A stretch of DNA of 64,000 bases from Cladopsammia gracilis (taxonomy: Eukaryota > Cnidaria > Anthozoa > Scleractinia > Dendrophylliidae): assembly GCA_022457155.1 (NCBI GenBank), contig JAJGOT010000313.1:326501-390500 (forward strand). Direction: 5' to 3'. Both the position numbers and the translations under genes were made by a program. Below are positions 26,022 through 35,417 of the stretch, in pieces (position 1 is the stretch's first letter; each line of letters opens with the position of its first letter). The notes under the pieces were generated by a model, which did no database searches, was not told where the DNA came from, and saw only the letters and a program-made list of their open reading frames with translations.

Positions 26022-27404
26022 ATGGCAGAAGGAGGTTATGATATACCTGGCGAGAACGAAAACACCGGGCTTGACTGGGACTTAGACCACGATAGCGATG
26101 ACGAAGAAGAAGTTGACACAACAGCCCCCTTTCAACCAGGCGGCACATCAACCCCATATCATGGCGGTGAACAACATGAAATGCATACACTGCCTCGCGA
26201 ACAGAGCGGCTTTGATCCTGAAGACATCCCTCTGCTTACAGGCGACTTCTTAGATGCAACGGAAAAGGCATCTATAGGCGATAAAACCAGAGACTGGATC
26301 AAAAGGCGCTTTCCGAGAGCAAATTTCGCAAAATTAGGGCCTATTGGGTATGGCAAAAAACCAGGAAACGAAATCAAAATAGTCTCCTTTGGATCAAGAG
26401 GTGGTGAAACTCCCATTTTCAAGCAGGATGGTTCAGGGCTTCTTAAATCATTTACAGACAAGTTCAAAACAACTCTTGGGCCAAGCGCTGAAGAGATCAT
26501 CGTTGAAGACAGAACATCAATAAGAGAAGTTACACAAAGACTGAAAGAAGCTCAACGACTAGAAAAAACATTAAACGAAACAGCTGCAAAACAACAGCAA
26601 GCGGCTCAAGAAAAACAAGCAAAAGAAGATCAACTTGAACAAATTAACCAGCGCATTGCAAATATGGAAACGGAAGGAGGTACAGTAATAGAAAGACAAA
26701 ACGAAATAGACAGACTAAACCGAGAAAAAGCAAAAACTGAAAGAGACATAGAAGAGGCAAAGAAAAAAAGCAAAGAGTATGCAAAAACTATAAGAGATCG
26801 AAAAAAAGCTACAAGAGAAGTTGAACGCTTACAGAGAAAACTCGCTGATGAAAACCAAAAAACAAACACTCTCGAAGCAAGACTTAACTCCACCAAGCCG
26901 CTTGATGAGTTAAACAAACAAGAGGCCGAGCTTGAACGAAAAATCGAGGAAGAGCGGCGCGTGATAGAGGATGAGAACACTTCTCCTTCCGACAAAGAAG
27001 CTGCACAAGCCCGACTTGAGGAGCTAGAAGAAGAGCGGGGAAGACTAAGAACGCAAGTTCAGGAAAGAGAAGAAGCTCTGCCTCTTCGAGAGAGGGTCAA
27101 AAATATCTTCAAGAAATATGGCTGGACCCTTCAAGCAGTTGTTCTGGCTGCCGGTATTGTCATAGGCGCTGTGGTATTAACCACCTTGAATGGCCTGGCA
27201 AAGGCCACCAAGGCTATTGGAAATGGGCTTAAAGATCTTGGCAAACAAGCGGCCAATGCCCTGCCAGGCTTGATCGGCTCGATCGTGAGCTTTATCTTCA
27301 AAGCGGCCGGCCAAGTTCTATCCTTCCTTGGCGAGCACGCCTGGCTACTGATCCTTGCCGTTGTGGCTTTCTTGGTTGAAAGGATCACCAAGCGCAAGCG
27401 TTAA
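26022..27404 (+). CDS. Coiled-coil protein with C-terminal membrane domain, 460 aa (outer element)
   Basis: The acidic N-terminus (DLDHDSDDEEEVDTTAP) is followed by a globular region (DWIKRRFPRANFAKLGPIGYG, then KIVSFGSRGGE). A long coiled coil spans about residues 170-360, and a C-terminal hydrophobic block (LQAVVLAAGIVIGAVVLTTL, then LPGLIGSIVSFIFKAAGQVL and HAWLLILAVVAFLVERI) ends in KRKR. The RVKNIFKKYGWTLQAVVLAAG block is familiar from cnidarian Polintons. It may be a membrane-anchored virion protein. The RRFPxANF motif recurs in the opposing large protein (RRFPHADMSRF), hinting at a shared domain. The function is unknown. Confidence 0.6.
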   Translation: MAEGGYDIPGENENTGLDWDLDHDSDDEEEVDTTAPFQPGGTSTPYHGGEQHEMHTLPREQSGFDPEDIPLLTGDFLDATEKASIGDKTRDWIKRRFPRANFAKLGPIGYGKKPGNEIKIVSFGSRGGETPIFKQDGSGLLKSFTDKFKTTLGPSAEEIIVEDRTSIREVTQRLKEAQRLEKTLNETAAKQQQAAQEKQAKEDQLEQINQRIANMETEGGTVIERQNEIDRLNREKAKTERDIEEAKKKSKEYAKTIRDRKKATREVERLQRKLADENQKTNTLEARLNSTKPLDELNKQEAELERKIEEERRVIEDENTSPSDKEAAQARLEELEEERGRLRTQVQEREEALPLRERVKNIFKKYGWTLQAVVLAAGIVIGAVVLTTLNGLAKATKAIGNGLKDLGKQAANALPGLIGSIVSFIFKAAGQVLSFLGEHAWLLILAVVAFLVERITKRKR

Positions 27405-29204
27405 CGCATCCAGATAAACAAGCCTGCTAAAGCAAGAGCACCCCCAGCAATGAGCGCCTTGTTTACGTGATGCGGCTCGATCTTAGTCTCTTGTGTTGGG
27501 GCCGGCGCGCTGGTGTCTGGCGCGCTGGTGGCGGGTTTTGGGTCTTTTGGCGCTATACCCTGTGCCTGTGTCGCCTGTTTGTGAATCGGGTTCGATGGGT
27601 GGCTGTTTGGTGGATTAATCTTTGTCGGCCCTCCGTCCATGGGGCGAAGGGAGGCTTTTTTTGTGGCAAGATTGACATCATTGTTAACACCAAGCTTCAT
27701 CCCTTGCGTTGCCTGCTTTAGCTTGTTATTGTACCCCACCACGCTCTCTGTGTTGATAACCATGCGTGACGGCATCAGCCAGCTCCCAGGGGCAACTACA
27801 AAGTTTAGCCACACTTTCGTTGCTTGGATGGCCTGCTGATAATGCTGTACGCTCTTAGATATGTCGTTCAGTCTTATGGTGTCCTCTAAGAGTGTGAGGA
27901 ATACTCTCTGCGTTTCGAATGCTCGGCCTCCATTCCCAAGAATGCTGCTGCGAGTGTTTGCTTGTGCACCCAGGATGCAGTACACAAAGGCCTCGATTGA
28001 CTGATTCATACGAGCGAGCCCTGGCTGTGTTAACCCTTGTGCGTAATTCGGCACAAAGTGCTCGAACTGACTAACAGCGCCCTGGTCATTACGAACGAAG
28101 TATATACCGTTTGCTCGATAGTTTGGGTCTTTTCTGTCTGTGACGCGCTCGTCATCAAACAGGGCTAGATCGGGATCAGGATAGTCGTAATCAGTAGAAC
28201 TGGGCCCATCATATGCAACCCAAATGTACACATTGCCAAGGCCGTGGTTTTTGCCGTATGTGAAACGGAAGTCAGAACTGGGGTCTACACCGAACTCTTG
28301 GCAAATCCTCTTGTATGCATCGATGTTGAACTTGTTGTCTTTCTGGTTGAATGTGGGGTCGTCTGGCAAAGCACTCACGCTCTGTTCCCCACCCAGCTTG
28401 TAGAGGTTTCGTCTTGTTGTGAAATAGACGTGAAACCGGTAAAACGACCGGAGCTGCGGGGTTAGGGAGAGAGTCGAGTTCTTATCAAACAGAAGGTCAC
28501 GCGAGATCCCGCAGCCGGTTGTTGCACACCACAGAGCAAAGTTCAGTTGTTGCGGCCAGAAACTCATATGCGGACCGCCGAGCCACTTTCTCCCATATTT
28601 TGCGGTTGTGAACGAAATCTGTGTATCTCTGAAAATGTTTCTGTATTTCGTTGTGAAATAATCAGTTGGCGTGACATAGATCTTTTGCGCTTCATCGTTC
28701 AAGACAGAGCCGATCATCATGTCTTTATCGATTGAGGTGGAGAAATCAACAGCCGGGATTGGTTTTTGTGTGTTTCGGTTTAACGTCAACTGATAAGGGA
28801 AACCGCCAATATACTCTAAGCCAAGGGCGTCTTTCAGGGCTTGTGTCCAATTCTTGTGCGGTATGTCTGAAGGCATAGCCCAGGAACCTGGGCCCTTTAT
28901 GAAAAGCACTTCTCCTGTGGCTTTGTGATTTTCGTCGAAAGAAACTTCTGTTGTAAATCTTGACATATCAGCATGCGGGAAACGCCTTTTGAAGTCTGAG
29001 ATTGCCTTCGCTTTGGCGACTGTAGAGAGCTTTTCAGCCTCCGGAGAACTCAGCCAAGCCAGTTGCGGATCTGGTGAAGGTGGGGGCTTTGGTTGGATAT
29101 ACCTTGGTTGGAGGGTATTTTGAGGAGAATAAAACGGAGGCGGGGGTCTGTAATCGTGACCGCCAATGTCTAGACCAAGGTTTGAACCTCGTCTGCCAAA
29201 CATG
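27401..29204 (-). CDS. Large conserved Polinton protein, about 600 aa (outer element)
   Basis: From the ATG at 29204. After a Pro-rich N-terminus come FKRRFPHADMSRFTTEV, KIYVTPTDYFTTKYRNIFRD, RKWLGGPHMSFWPQQLNFALWCATTGCGIS, FYRFHVYFTTRRNLYKLGG, FKLTQPG-like LTQPGLARMNQSIEAFVYCILGAQ, and a C-terminal transmembrane segment (ALIAGGALALAGLFIWM). I recognise it as a large conserved Polinton protein without an assigned biochemical role; structural or virion assembly is likely. It converges on the coiled-coil gene with a 4-bp overlap. It is intact, with no frameshift seen. Confidence 0.65.
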
Positions 29205-29243
29205 ATTGAATATATATATAATTTAAATATATTTATATACACA
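29205..29243. promoter_or_regulatory. 39-bp bidirectional AT-rich promoter (outer element)
   Basis: ATATATATATAATTTAAATATATTTATATACACA lies between two divergent ATGs. The right side is the canonical TATATACACA start motif of this element. Confidence 0.6.
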
Positions 29244-29909
29244 ATGGTTGTGTTAACAATCGTCGCACCTTCGAACCCTCACACCATCTACTTCGATCAT
29301 CCGATTCAGAAACCGAGCTATATCAGGCTCGTCTCGTGTGCTCTTTTCAATTCGTGGCATAATTTGAAAGAAAATGCAGTTATTTCATCAACAAAATCTA
29401 ACCCTAATGGATCAAAGCCTACAGCGGAGTTACTGCCAGGTCATTACACCATTGAGAACTTATCAAAAGAGTTTGAAGACATAAATAAAACTAACAGACA
29501 TTTCGATCTAGGAGCATCACCTTACACACCAGTTGGGTCGATGGTCATTCACAATAAAAGTAATGCAACGTTTAGTGAAAATCTGACTAAATTACTTGGT
29601 ATCAACAAACTGTTCTTTGTAACATTCGTCAAGCATTTAACCTCGCCAAGCACTTACTTTATCCACTGCGATCTGGTCGACAAAGAACAGAACCTGTTCA
29701 ACGGTAAGCCTTCGACAGTATTGGCTCGATTTGATCTTCGCGGAAAGGCATATGAGAAAGTTTTCTATGAATCAACACAGCAGAACATCTTGCGTGACGT
29801 CTCGTCTGGCGATTATGTAAACAGCATAACACTGTCTGTGAGGGATGAGAACAATGACCTTTTTGATTTCAATAACATGCCTCTTGAATTTGAAGTTGAA
29901 ATAAATTAA
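29244..29909 (+). CDS. Penton-like minor capsid protein (outer element)
   Basis: 221 residues. Key stretches are YIRLVSCALFNSWHNLKE, LLPGHYTIENLSKEF, FVKHLTSPSTYFIHCDLVDKEQNLFNG, LARFDLRGKAYEKVFY, YVNSITLSVRDENNDLFDFNN and PLEFEVEI, matching the Polinton single-jelly-roll penton family. FIHCDLV parallels NVHCDLT in the inner penton. It would sit at capsid vertices. The ATG follows TATATACACA. It is intact. Confidence 0.8.
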   Translation: MVVLTIVAPSNPHTIYFDHPIQKPSYIRLVSCALFNSWHNLKENAVISSTKSNPNGSKPTAELLPGHYTIENLSKEFEDINKTNRHFDLGASPYTPVGSMVIHNKSNATFSENLTKLLGINKLFFVTFVKHLTSPSTYFIHCDLVDKEQNLFNGKPSTVLARFDLRGKAYEKVFYESTQQNILRDVSSGDYVNSITLSVRDENNDLFDFNNMPLEFEVEIN

Positions 29910-29924
29910 TATGTATACACAACC

Positions 29925-30599
29925 ATGAGCTCAGCTAATGTGTTGCCATCGGCGCCGGATTACAGTGAGACTCAATCGCTTTACCCAAGCTTACCAGCAA
30001 ATGGCGAAGACTTCCGGCTCAAGAAAATAACAGACTTACAGAAAGAGCTTGAGAAAGAAGCCGACCACTACCGCCAGGTCGCAAAGAAATACAAACGGGC
30101 CCACGCGATTCTTCACGCAGCGGCTGTGGGCCTTGGTTTGGTGGCTACAGGCATGTCTTCGGCCACTTTCGCGACTGCTTTATCTGGAGTCGGAATTGTT
30201 GCCAGTCCTGCCCTTGCTGGTGTGGCAGCGATTACAGGGGCTTCCTCTGCGGCCCTCACAGTGTTCAGCAAGAAATTTGAACGAAAAATCGCGAAACATG
30301 AGAAAATCTATACGCTCGCTGTTGCTAAGCGGAACTCTGTCTATGAGATGATCTCAAAGGCTTTAACTGACAATAACATCGACGATCCAGAGTTTACGAT
30401 CATCATAAAAGAGGTTGAAAAATATAACAAACTGAAAGACGATATCCGCTCTGGGGCAACAAAGTCCACACGGGGGGACCAGCCTCAAGCGCCAGATATT
30501 GACAAGATCAGAGAAGAACTTCGCAAAGAAGTCAAAGTGGAGTTTCAAAAAAAGTTAAATCATCTGGCAGGCGTATCCAAGTCATATTTGAACGAGTAA
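29925..30599 (+). CDS. Helical membrane-hairpin protein, 224 aa (outer element)
   Basis: The N-terminus is Ser/Pro-rich (SAPDYSETQSLYPSLP), then a helix, then a double hydrophobic block (HAAAVGLGLVATGMSSATF and GVGIVASPALAGVAAITGASSAAL), then a charged helix with KHEKIYTLAVAKRNSVYEMI. The arrangement and the SPALAGVxAITGASSA core correspond to LNPIVLGVISGAG in the inner protein at 15916-16410, so both probably belong to one conserved family. YSETQSLYP includes short tyrosine motifs. The ATG follows GTATACACAACC. Confidence 0.6.
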   Translation: MSSANVLPSAPDYSETQSLYPSLPANGEDFRLKKITDLQKELEKEADHYRQVAKKYKRAHAILHAAAVGLGLVATGMSSATFATALSGVGIVASPALAGVAAITGASSAALTVFSKKFERKIAKHEKIYTLAVAKRNSVYEMISKALTDNNIDDPEFTIIIKEVEKYNKLKDDIRSGATKSTRGDQPQAPDIDKIREELRKEVKVEFQKKLNHLAGVSKSYLNE

Positions 30600-30650
30600 A
30601 CTCTGGATTTAATCTGCAAATCTCGAAAGGAAAATATTATATATAGAGCA

Positions 30651-30887
30651 ATGCCTTTGCTAAGGGAATTAATCACGTTACTTCAGGTTGCAAATAAACG
30701 CTATGAAAGTCTTGAACAGAAGTATGATGCACTGAAAATAAACCACTGCAAGCTTTACAAGAAATATATGGCCCTGCGCCACAGCCTCCTTTGCCAGGAT
30801 TGTAAAATTCGCTGTGCGAAAGAAGAACCGGGTGGGTGCACAGAAATTGCTTGTAATCTTTGCAGCATGAAATTGAGTTCGTATTGA
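30651..30887 (+). CDS. Small Cys-rich coiled-coil protein, 78 aa
   Basis: A helical N-terminus (LLQVANKRYESLEQKYDALK) precedes LCQDCKIRCAKEEPGGCTEIACNLCSM, seven cysteines including two CxxC pairs that could bind zinc. An ATTATATATAGAGCA stretch is just upstream of the ATG. It lies between structural genes on the left and a zinc-ribbon protein on the right. No family recognised. Confidence 0.45.
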   Translation: MPLLRELITLLQVANKRYESLEQKYDALKINHCKLYKKYMALRHSLLCQDCKIRCAKEEPGGCTEIACNLCSMKLSSY

Positions 30888-30911
30888 ACATTTATTGTTT
30901 CTAGTATAAAC

Positions 30912-31649
30912 ATGGCAAGTCTTGAAGCAAACCTTTTCAATAAACAGCTATCTATTGTCAGACAAATGGATAAAAAGAATGCATATAAGACTCAATTAAA
31001 CGCCTTGAATGCTAAACACAAACACATCTGGCTGCGAGGCCTCTATGAAAATGACTATATAGACGAGTTATGCCGCTCGCAACTTAAAGAAAAGTTACAA
31101 ATTATCTTTTCATATCTTTCTTCGTCAGCAAGACAAGGCTTAATACATCAGTACCATAAAATCAAGTTTGTTTCAATTCAAAGCATAATAAACGAAAACA
31201 TAAAATCGTGCCAAAGCTGTGGCGGGTCTTTTTCATTCCTGGTTGATTCAGCAGAACTTATCTGTAAACTATGCAACAGAGTTGAAAGAATAGAAGGCGC
31301 CGCCTTTGATAAGGCAGCTCTTTACAAAAATGAAAATATAACAGTTAAAAGCAAGGCAAAAACAGACTATAACTTTAACTATAGACTTAATCAGTTATTT
31401 GGAAAATCATCTATGAGATTGACTCGGGAAGAGCTTGAACAAACAAAATTTATTCACTCAAAAGTTAAACCTTATCTCCAAAAGAATATTTCTATAAATT
31501 TCAAAATTTATAAAATCTTAACCTTGATCCTGCAAGAAGGGTCAAGAAAATGGGAGATTTTATCTTACATACAGATTCCGAGGGCATCTATATGCCGAAA
31601 GCATGAGCAGTACTGGCAGGCAGCCCTGCGTTCAGCTAGAATTGCATAA
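30912..31649 (+). CDS. Zinc-ribbon protein, VLTF3-like N-terminal half (outer element)
   Basis: 245 residues. A CxxC pair at about residue 100 (SCQSCGGSFSFLVDSAELICKLCNR) forms a zinc ribbon, followed by SKAKTDYNFNYRLNQLFGKSSM. The spacing resembles the zinc ribbon and following segment of VLTF3 proteins, while the typical C-terminal VLTF3 motifs (found in the inner element at 5545-6099) are not seen. It may be a late transcription factor. The ATG follows CTAGTATAAAC. It converges on the next gene with a 14-bp overlap. The family call is tentative. Confidence 0.5.
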   Translation: MASLEANLFNKQLSIVRQMDKKNAYKTQLNALNAKHKHIWLRGLYENDYIDELCRSQLKEKLQIIFSYLSSSARQGLIHQYHKIKFVSIQSIINENIKSCQSCGGSFSFLVDSAELICKLCNRVERIEGAAFDKAALYKNENITVKSKAKTDYNFNYRLNQLFGKSSMRLTREELEQTKFIHSKVKPYLQKNISINFKIYKILTLILQEGSRKWEILSYIQIPRASICRKHEQYWQAALRSARIA

Positions 31650-32016
31650 ACTGCCCCTGAAGAAAGGCCTCGACGTCGCCTTCATTTTCGCCAACTTCTT
31701 CCGCGGAAGTTATTTTGTCCTCTGTATGGATGAGTGAATGAATTTTTTTTTTAAGTTCAGCTAACTTCTTGTGAAAATTTTCGGCCCTTTCTTGAATGCC
31801 TGCTAAGAACCCCTCGTGCTTGGTGATTGGAAGTTCTGTTTCATCAAGGAGCTTCCAAGCAAAGAAGGCAACAGCTCTTGGACCCTCGGCACTGGTGGTT
31901 AGCTCGCTCTTGAATTTCTGCCGTCTAAAAAACTCCACTTGCTCAATTTCCTCGCTAAAAGTTCTTCTAACAGGTCCGTAAGAACACCAGAGCTCTTTCT
32001 CCTCGATGCTTGCCAT
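31636..32016 (-). CDS. Hypothetical protein, 126 aa
   Basis: A soluble, mostly helical protein: TFSEEIEQVEFFRRQKFKSEL, AFFAWKLLDETELPI, AENFHKKLAELKKKI and a very acidic end (SAEEVGENEGDVEAFLQG). The start (TAATG) overlaps the stop of the nuclease gene, so it is probably co-translated with it. I see no known domain. Its position next to a YqaJ nuclease raises the possibility of a partner such as an annealing protein, but nothing in the sequence proves that. Confidence 0.45.
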   Translation of the reverse strand: MASIEEKELWCSYGPVRRTFSEEIEQVEFFRRQKFKSELTTSAEGPRAVAFFAWKLLDETELPITKHEGFLAGIQERAENFHKKLAELKKKIHSLIHTEDKITSAEEVGENEGDVEAFLQGQFMQF

Positions 32017-32735
32017 TATTTTATCAAACTGTGGCTGCGCAAGTTCAGCGACATCAACGAGCTCAGTTTGTTTTTTTTTGTCAAAAATTGCTTAGAAAAG
32101 AGGTAAACAATGCCCCAGGCAAGTGTTTTATTTGCCTTTGTTGAATGAACAACACCTCCGTTTAGCCTCGCGTTATGAAACGTGCTTGATGTCATCTGTT
32201 TCAAAGGGCACAGTCTGAAATAGGAGTCAACGAAAAGGCCCTTTTTTACTTGGCTTCCGCTGAAAGCGAGACCTGTCTGAAGTTGTGTCACATAATAGCG
32301 CGGAATGGCGCTAACGGCTATCTTTCGTTTAAATGGACATTTAAACTCTAAGAGAGTAATGTTGCCAGCTTTGTCTTCGAAGTAGCCATCAGGGCTGCAT
32401 GTAAGCTTTCCATAAAGGGGGTGCTCCTTTGCCAGATTAAGCGATACACTGTGGGCAAAGACGGTTGTGTCGTGTTTTTGTTCGAAACATTTTCGTGCGA
32501 TTGGCTCGAAAACATTGCCCCAGGTACATGCCGTCATGTTGCCCATGTCTGGTGCCTGCGCTTTCTTGAAGAGTAGGCTCTTTTCGTCTTCAAAGGGCGA
32601 AGCCCCGATCAGCGCGGCGACTTCTGAAGCACCGATGGTGCTCTTTCTAGCACTGACCCAAGCGCGACTCCTTTGTTTCAGGCCAGTTTTCCTTGATTTA
32701 AGAAAGTTCAAGAACTTTTGCAGTCCAGACATCAT
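32016..32735 (-). CDS. YqaJ/lambda-exonuclease-like nuclease
   Basis: 239 residues. The motifs are QRSRAWVSARKSTIGASEVAAL, WGNVFEPIARKCFE (Glu77), LTCSPDGYFE (Asp116), LLEFKCPFKRK (Glu130, Lys132) and IPRYYVTQLQTGLAFSG. This is the PD-(D/E)xK viral recombinase family (lambda Exo, YqaJ; also in baculoviruses and large dsDNA viruses), which digests dsDNA ends 5' to 3' for recombination. All catalytic residues are present. Two ATGs occur at 32735 and 32732, just after TATATCA. Nucleases of this type are not part of the canonical Polinton core. Confidence 0.85.
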   Translation of the reverse strand: MMSGLQKFLNFLKSRKTGLKQRSRAWVSARKSTIGASEVAALIGASPFEDEKSLLFKKAQAPDMGNMTACTWGNVFEPIARKCFEQKHDTTVFAHSVSLNLAKEHPLYGKLTCSPDGYFEDKAGNITLLEFKCPFKRKIAVSAIPRYYVTQLQTGLAFSGSQVKKGLFVDSYFRLCPLKQMTSSTFHNARLNGGVVHSTKANKTLAWGIVYLFSKQFLTKKNKLSSLMSLNLRSHSLIK

Positions 32736-32995
32736 TGATATATGAAGGGTGAAAGCGTTTTTTCAATTGGGATGATGGCGGCAAGTTGTTGCGGAGTCAG
32801 TCTTTGTGCCGCTTCAAGGATATATGTTGGTACAATGTCTGGAGGCAATGGTTGCCCTTCGATTACTATAATGCATTCATACGACCCCCCTTTTCTGCGG
32901 CTACAGCACAAAAAACTTTCACTTCCATGTCTTGAGTGATTAAAGACCATTCGTTTCTGTGATTGTGTCAGAGGACCCTTTCTTCCTTTCTCCAT
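32732..32995 (-). CDS. Hypothetical protein, 87 aa
   Basis: From the ATG at 32995: MEKGRKGPLTQSQKRMVF, then FLCCSRRKGGSYECIIVIEG, and a C-terminal LEAAQRLTPQQLAAIIP. The end overlaps the nuclease start. The frame is open further upstream, but only with a non-ATG start. The basic N-terminus with paired cysteines could bind nucleic acid. It is the last gene before the right terminus of the outer element. No family recognised. Confidence 0.4.
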   Translation of the reverse strand: MEKGRKGPLTQSQKRMVFNHSRHGSESFLCCSRRKGGSYECIIVIEGQPLPPDIVPTYILEAAQRLTPQQLAAIIPIEKTLSPFIYQ

Positions 32996-33082
32996 CGTCG
33001 CTTGTGTACCCAATAGCCGGGTTTCTCCAATTGGTAATAATACAGCCTCCAGTTGTTCAAATAACGGTTTATTAGGTACTTT

Positions 33083-33195
33083 ATGGTGGTTAAAACCGGT
33101 TATAGAGGGTTGCACCGAATAAAGGGGCTGGGTGGTTGAAACCGCTTTCAGGCGGTTAAAACTGGTTATTAGTGGTTTAAGCTGGTTCTAGGGTT
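33083..33195. repeat. GGTTNAAACYGGTT short repeats near outer element terminus
   Basis: Four or five imperfect copies of GGTTAAAACCGGTTAT-like motifs occur in about 110 bp, some with internal dyad symmetry (AACCGGTT). They lie between the last gene and the terminal hairpin and could be replication or packaging-related sites. No gene is visible in 33000-33280. Confidence 0.7.
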
Positions 33196-33279
33196 AAATA
33201 CAGCGCAAAAAAACGAAATAGCAACCAATTTTTTAGCAACCATTTAAGTAAGCCTCGTAGGATAAAAAACAAAAGACCC

Positions 33280-33496
33280 AGTAGTATAAGGTGGGTCAGT
33301 CAAATACTCACTTAACAAAATAAGACTCCATCGACAGTGGTGAATGCCTATTTTCCCCAATTAGGGATATAACCTGCAGGCCGACTGAAAGGAGGCCTGC
33401 AGGTTATAGTCGTTAATTGGGGAAAATAGGCATTCACCACTGTCGATGGAGTCTTATTTTGTAAAGTGGTATTTGACTGACCCACCTTATACTACT
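33280..33496. repeat. Outer element right terminal palindrome/hairpin (217 bp)
   Basis: The arms start AGTAGTATAAGGTGGGTCAG and end with its complement CTACT, pairing over about 100 bp each with a few small mismatched bulges. The centre is a GC-rich AACCTGCAGGCC stem with an 11-base loop (GACTGAAAGGA). It closely resembles a parvovirus-type hairpin telomere and shares the AGTAG terminus with the inner element. Confidence 0.92.
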
Positions 33497-33760
33497 GACC
33501 AATACCAAAGTAATCACTCTGGCCAATCACAACAGATGCAGACAATCCAATGAACCAATCAGAACTCAGAGCAAATACATGTAGCCGGCGCCAAGCGCGG
33601 GAAAACGCATGGGCACATTTCACGATTTGTTTTGTGTTTACTTCTCAATGGCTGAGAATGTTTCGCGAGATTTTTTATCCAATCACAAAGCATAGCAATG
33701 CACAACCAAAGCAATCGCTGAATCACTTACACTCAATTGAAAACTGCTTTATGTAATAAG
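33497..33760. repeat. Dispersed host repeat immediately right of the outer element
   Basis: It contains CCAAAGTAATCACTCTGGCCAATCA, CCAATCAGAACTC and ACATGTAGCCGGCGCCAAGCGCGGGAAAA-type blocks (shortened here) ending near ACTCAATTGAAAACTGC. Related copies occur at 57040-57245, 59330-59460 and 60150-60300. The outer element appears to have inserted into this copy. Confidence 0.75.
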
Positions 33761-34694
33761 CATTGCTGTTATCGTTTTGATGCTACAATAGGTTATTTAG
33801 TATTTTTAGGCCGTGTAATAACACACATGGAAGTCATTTATTTCTTGTAAAAAATTCAATTTTTAATATCAAATTTGAAATGATAAAGTCCCAATCCCAA
33901 AGCTTTATAAACTACTTTTGACGTTTTAGGCAATTGCATTGGTATTCATTTATTACACTGAAAAGATTATTGTTCAATTAAGGAATGAAAACTGTTTTCT
34001 TATTGTAAGGTGTAAGCACTTTGTTAACCAAGGAGAAGGGCCTTTTTTAAATCATATCTGGGATGTGTTATTATTTTTTTTACACACCAGATATGACGTT
34101 TTTAAGTTATAAGATGGGAAGTAAAAATTAAATTGACATTGTCCATAGCTTTTAAATTTACAATGAGCTTGTCATTAAGTGTTGTGATGGGTTAAAAGGC
34201 ACAAAAAGGTGGCAAATGTTCAATTTAATTATTTTGGGAATAAACGCCTTGTTTGTATTACCAAGTGCTATTCAAGCTAGAAACGTATTTGTTTTATTAA
34301 ATTCCGTTGTAAATAACGGTGTGTTGGGACAGGATATTAAAGGTAAAAGTTTTTCGAGAAAGTGTTGCGATTGATTTTGTGAAAGTCGGTTGGCCAGCCT
34401 CTTCTCCAGCGTCGTTCATCCGTGAACGGTCGAAGCGCATCCCCCAATCTCAAATAAGTGCCACTCTATCCATTAAGCACCCCCTCCCTCCCTCCCTCCG
34501 CCTTTTTGGGACAAGAAAAATTATTAAGCCCCCCTCTCCCCTTCTTCACAACCAAACAATAAACGACAGACCGTATTACCGTTAAATTTTTAAGTAGAGG
34601 TACGAAGATGCTCGTCGGAAATGTCGAATTAAACCCCTAAAGGAGCCTAATCTGGACTAACTGAAACTTTATTTGACCCCTTAAAGATACCAGT
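33761..34694. other. AT-rich intergenic DNA, no gene seen
   Basis: Low-complexity AT-rich sequence with several in-frame stops in all frames and no recognisable coding or repeat similarity apart from a pyrimidine-rich CCCCTCCCTCCCTCC stretch near 34483. Confidence 0.5.
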
Positions 34695-34912
34695 CAGGGG
34701 CGGATGTAGGGGGAAGGTGTAGGGGGAAGGTGTAGGGGGAAGGTGTAGGGGGAAGGTGTAGGGGGAAGGTGTAGGGGGAAGGTGCAGGGGGTGCCCCCCC
34801 CCCCCCCCCTGAGATGACCTGCGGTTTTCTAATACAACTGGTATTCTGCCAAAAAAAAAAAACATTCCTTAGTGGTGCACCCCCTCCTAAAAAAATCCTG
34901 GATCCGCCCCTG
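34695..34912. repeat. MITE with CAGGGGCGGAT ends and internal 14-bp tandem repeat
   Basis: CAGGGGCGGATGTAGG at the left end is inverted as CCTGGATCCGCCCCTG at the right, hAT-like termini. Inside lie about seven copies of GTAGGGGGAAGGT(G) and C- and A-homopolymers. Confidence 0.7.
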
Positions 34913-35184
34913 CCGGTCTAAACAAGACAGACAAACAAGGGTTATGGTGACTAAAATGACGATAAAGACTTGTCATCGAATGCTTTGGTCTATTCCTGGA
35001 TTGTAAAGCACCGTCATAAATCTGTGGTAAACGATACCTTGATGGCTAAAATATCGGTGTTCCTTCCTGAACACCCTAAGCGATACCAAAATCCGTAATC
35101 TTAAACGAGATCGCGAGCATCCCTGTTCCTTTCATATGGAAGTCCCCCCCGGAAATAAGCAGCGTCGTCCAACAAAGCAATAAT

Positions 35185-35411
35185 GGGGAGCTTTAGATTT
35201 GAGTCCGAGTACGAGATTGAGAACGGGTACGACTTTTGAATTCAAAGCCAGTCACGTCCCCAGAGCTGTCGGTCCTTCCTGTTGCTGAATAGAAGATAAG
35301 GAGACTCTTGGTAGAAAATTGGTTTGATAAATGGTTATGTAAAGCACGTGAACTAGCTTTGAGAAGTCGTACTCGTACTCATTCGTACTCGTAGTCCGAT
35401 CTAAAGTTCCC
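35185..35411. repeat. MITE-like inverted repeat element
   Basis: GGGGAGCTTTAGATTTGAGTCC at 35185 is inverted as GTAGTCCGATCTAAAGTTCCC ending at 35411, with GAGTACGAG/CTCGTACTC arms internal to it. It ends just before the BARD1 stop codon. Confidence 0.7.
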
Positions 35412-35417
35412 TAGTAT

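Larger units (their letters stand above)
1..33496. mobile_element. Outer Polinton/Maverick (adintovirus-like) provirus, left end outside window
   Basis: The hallmark gene set is present: PolB C-terminus, DDE integrase, packaging ATPase, double-jelly-roll-type MCP and penton-like protein, plus many small conserved proteins. The right boundary is set at 33496, where a palindrome starting AGTAG and ending CTACT stops and a host repeat resumes. The left end and its target duplication are not in the window. The inner element (5150-25106) interrupts it, so about 13.5 kb of this span is outer-element DNA. Genes lie on both strands with very short gaps, as in a virus genome. Confidence 0.9.
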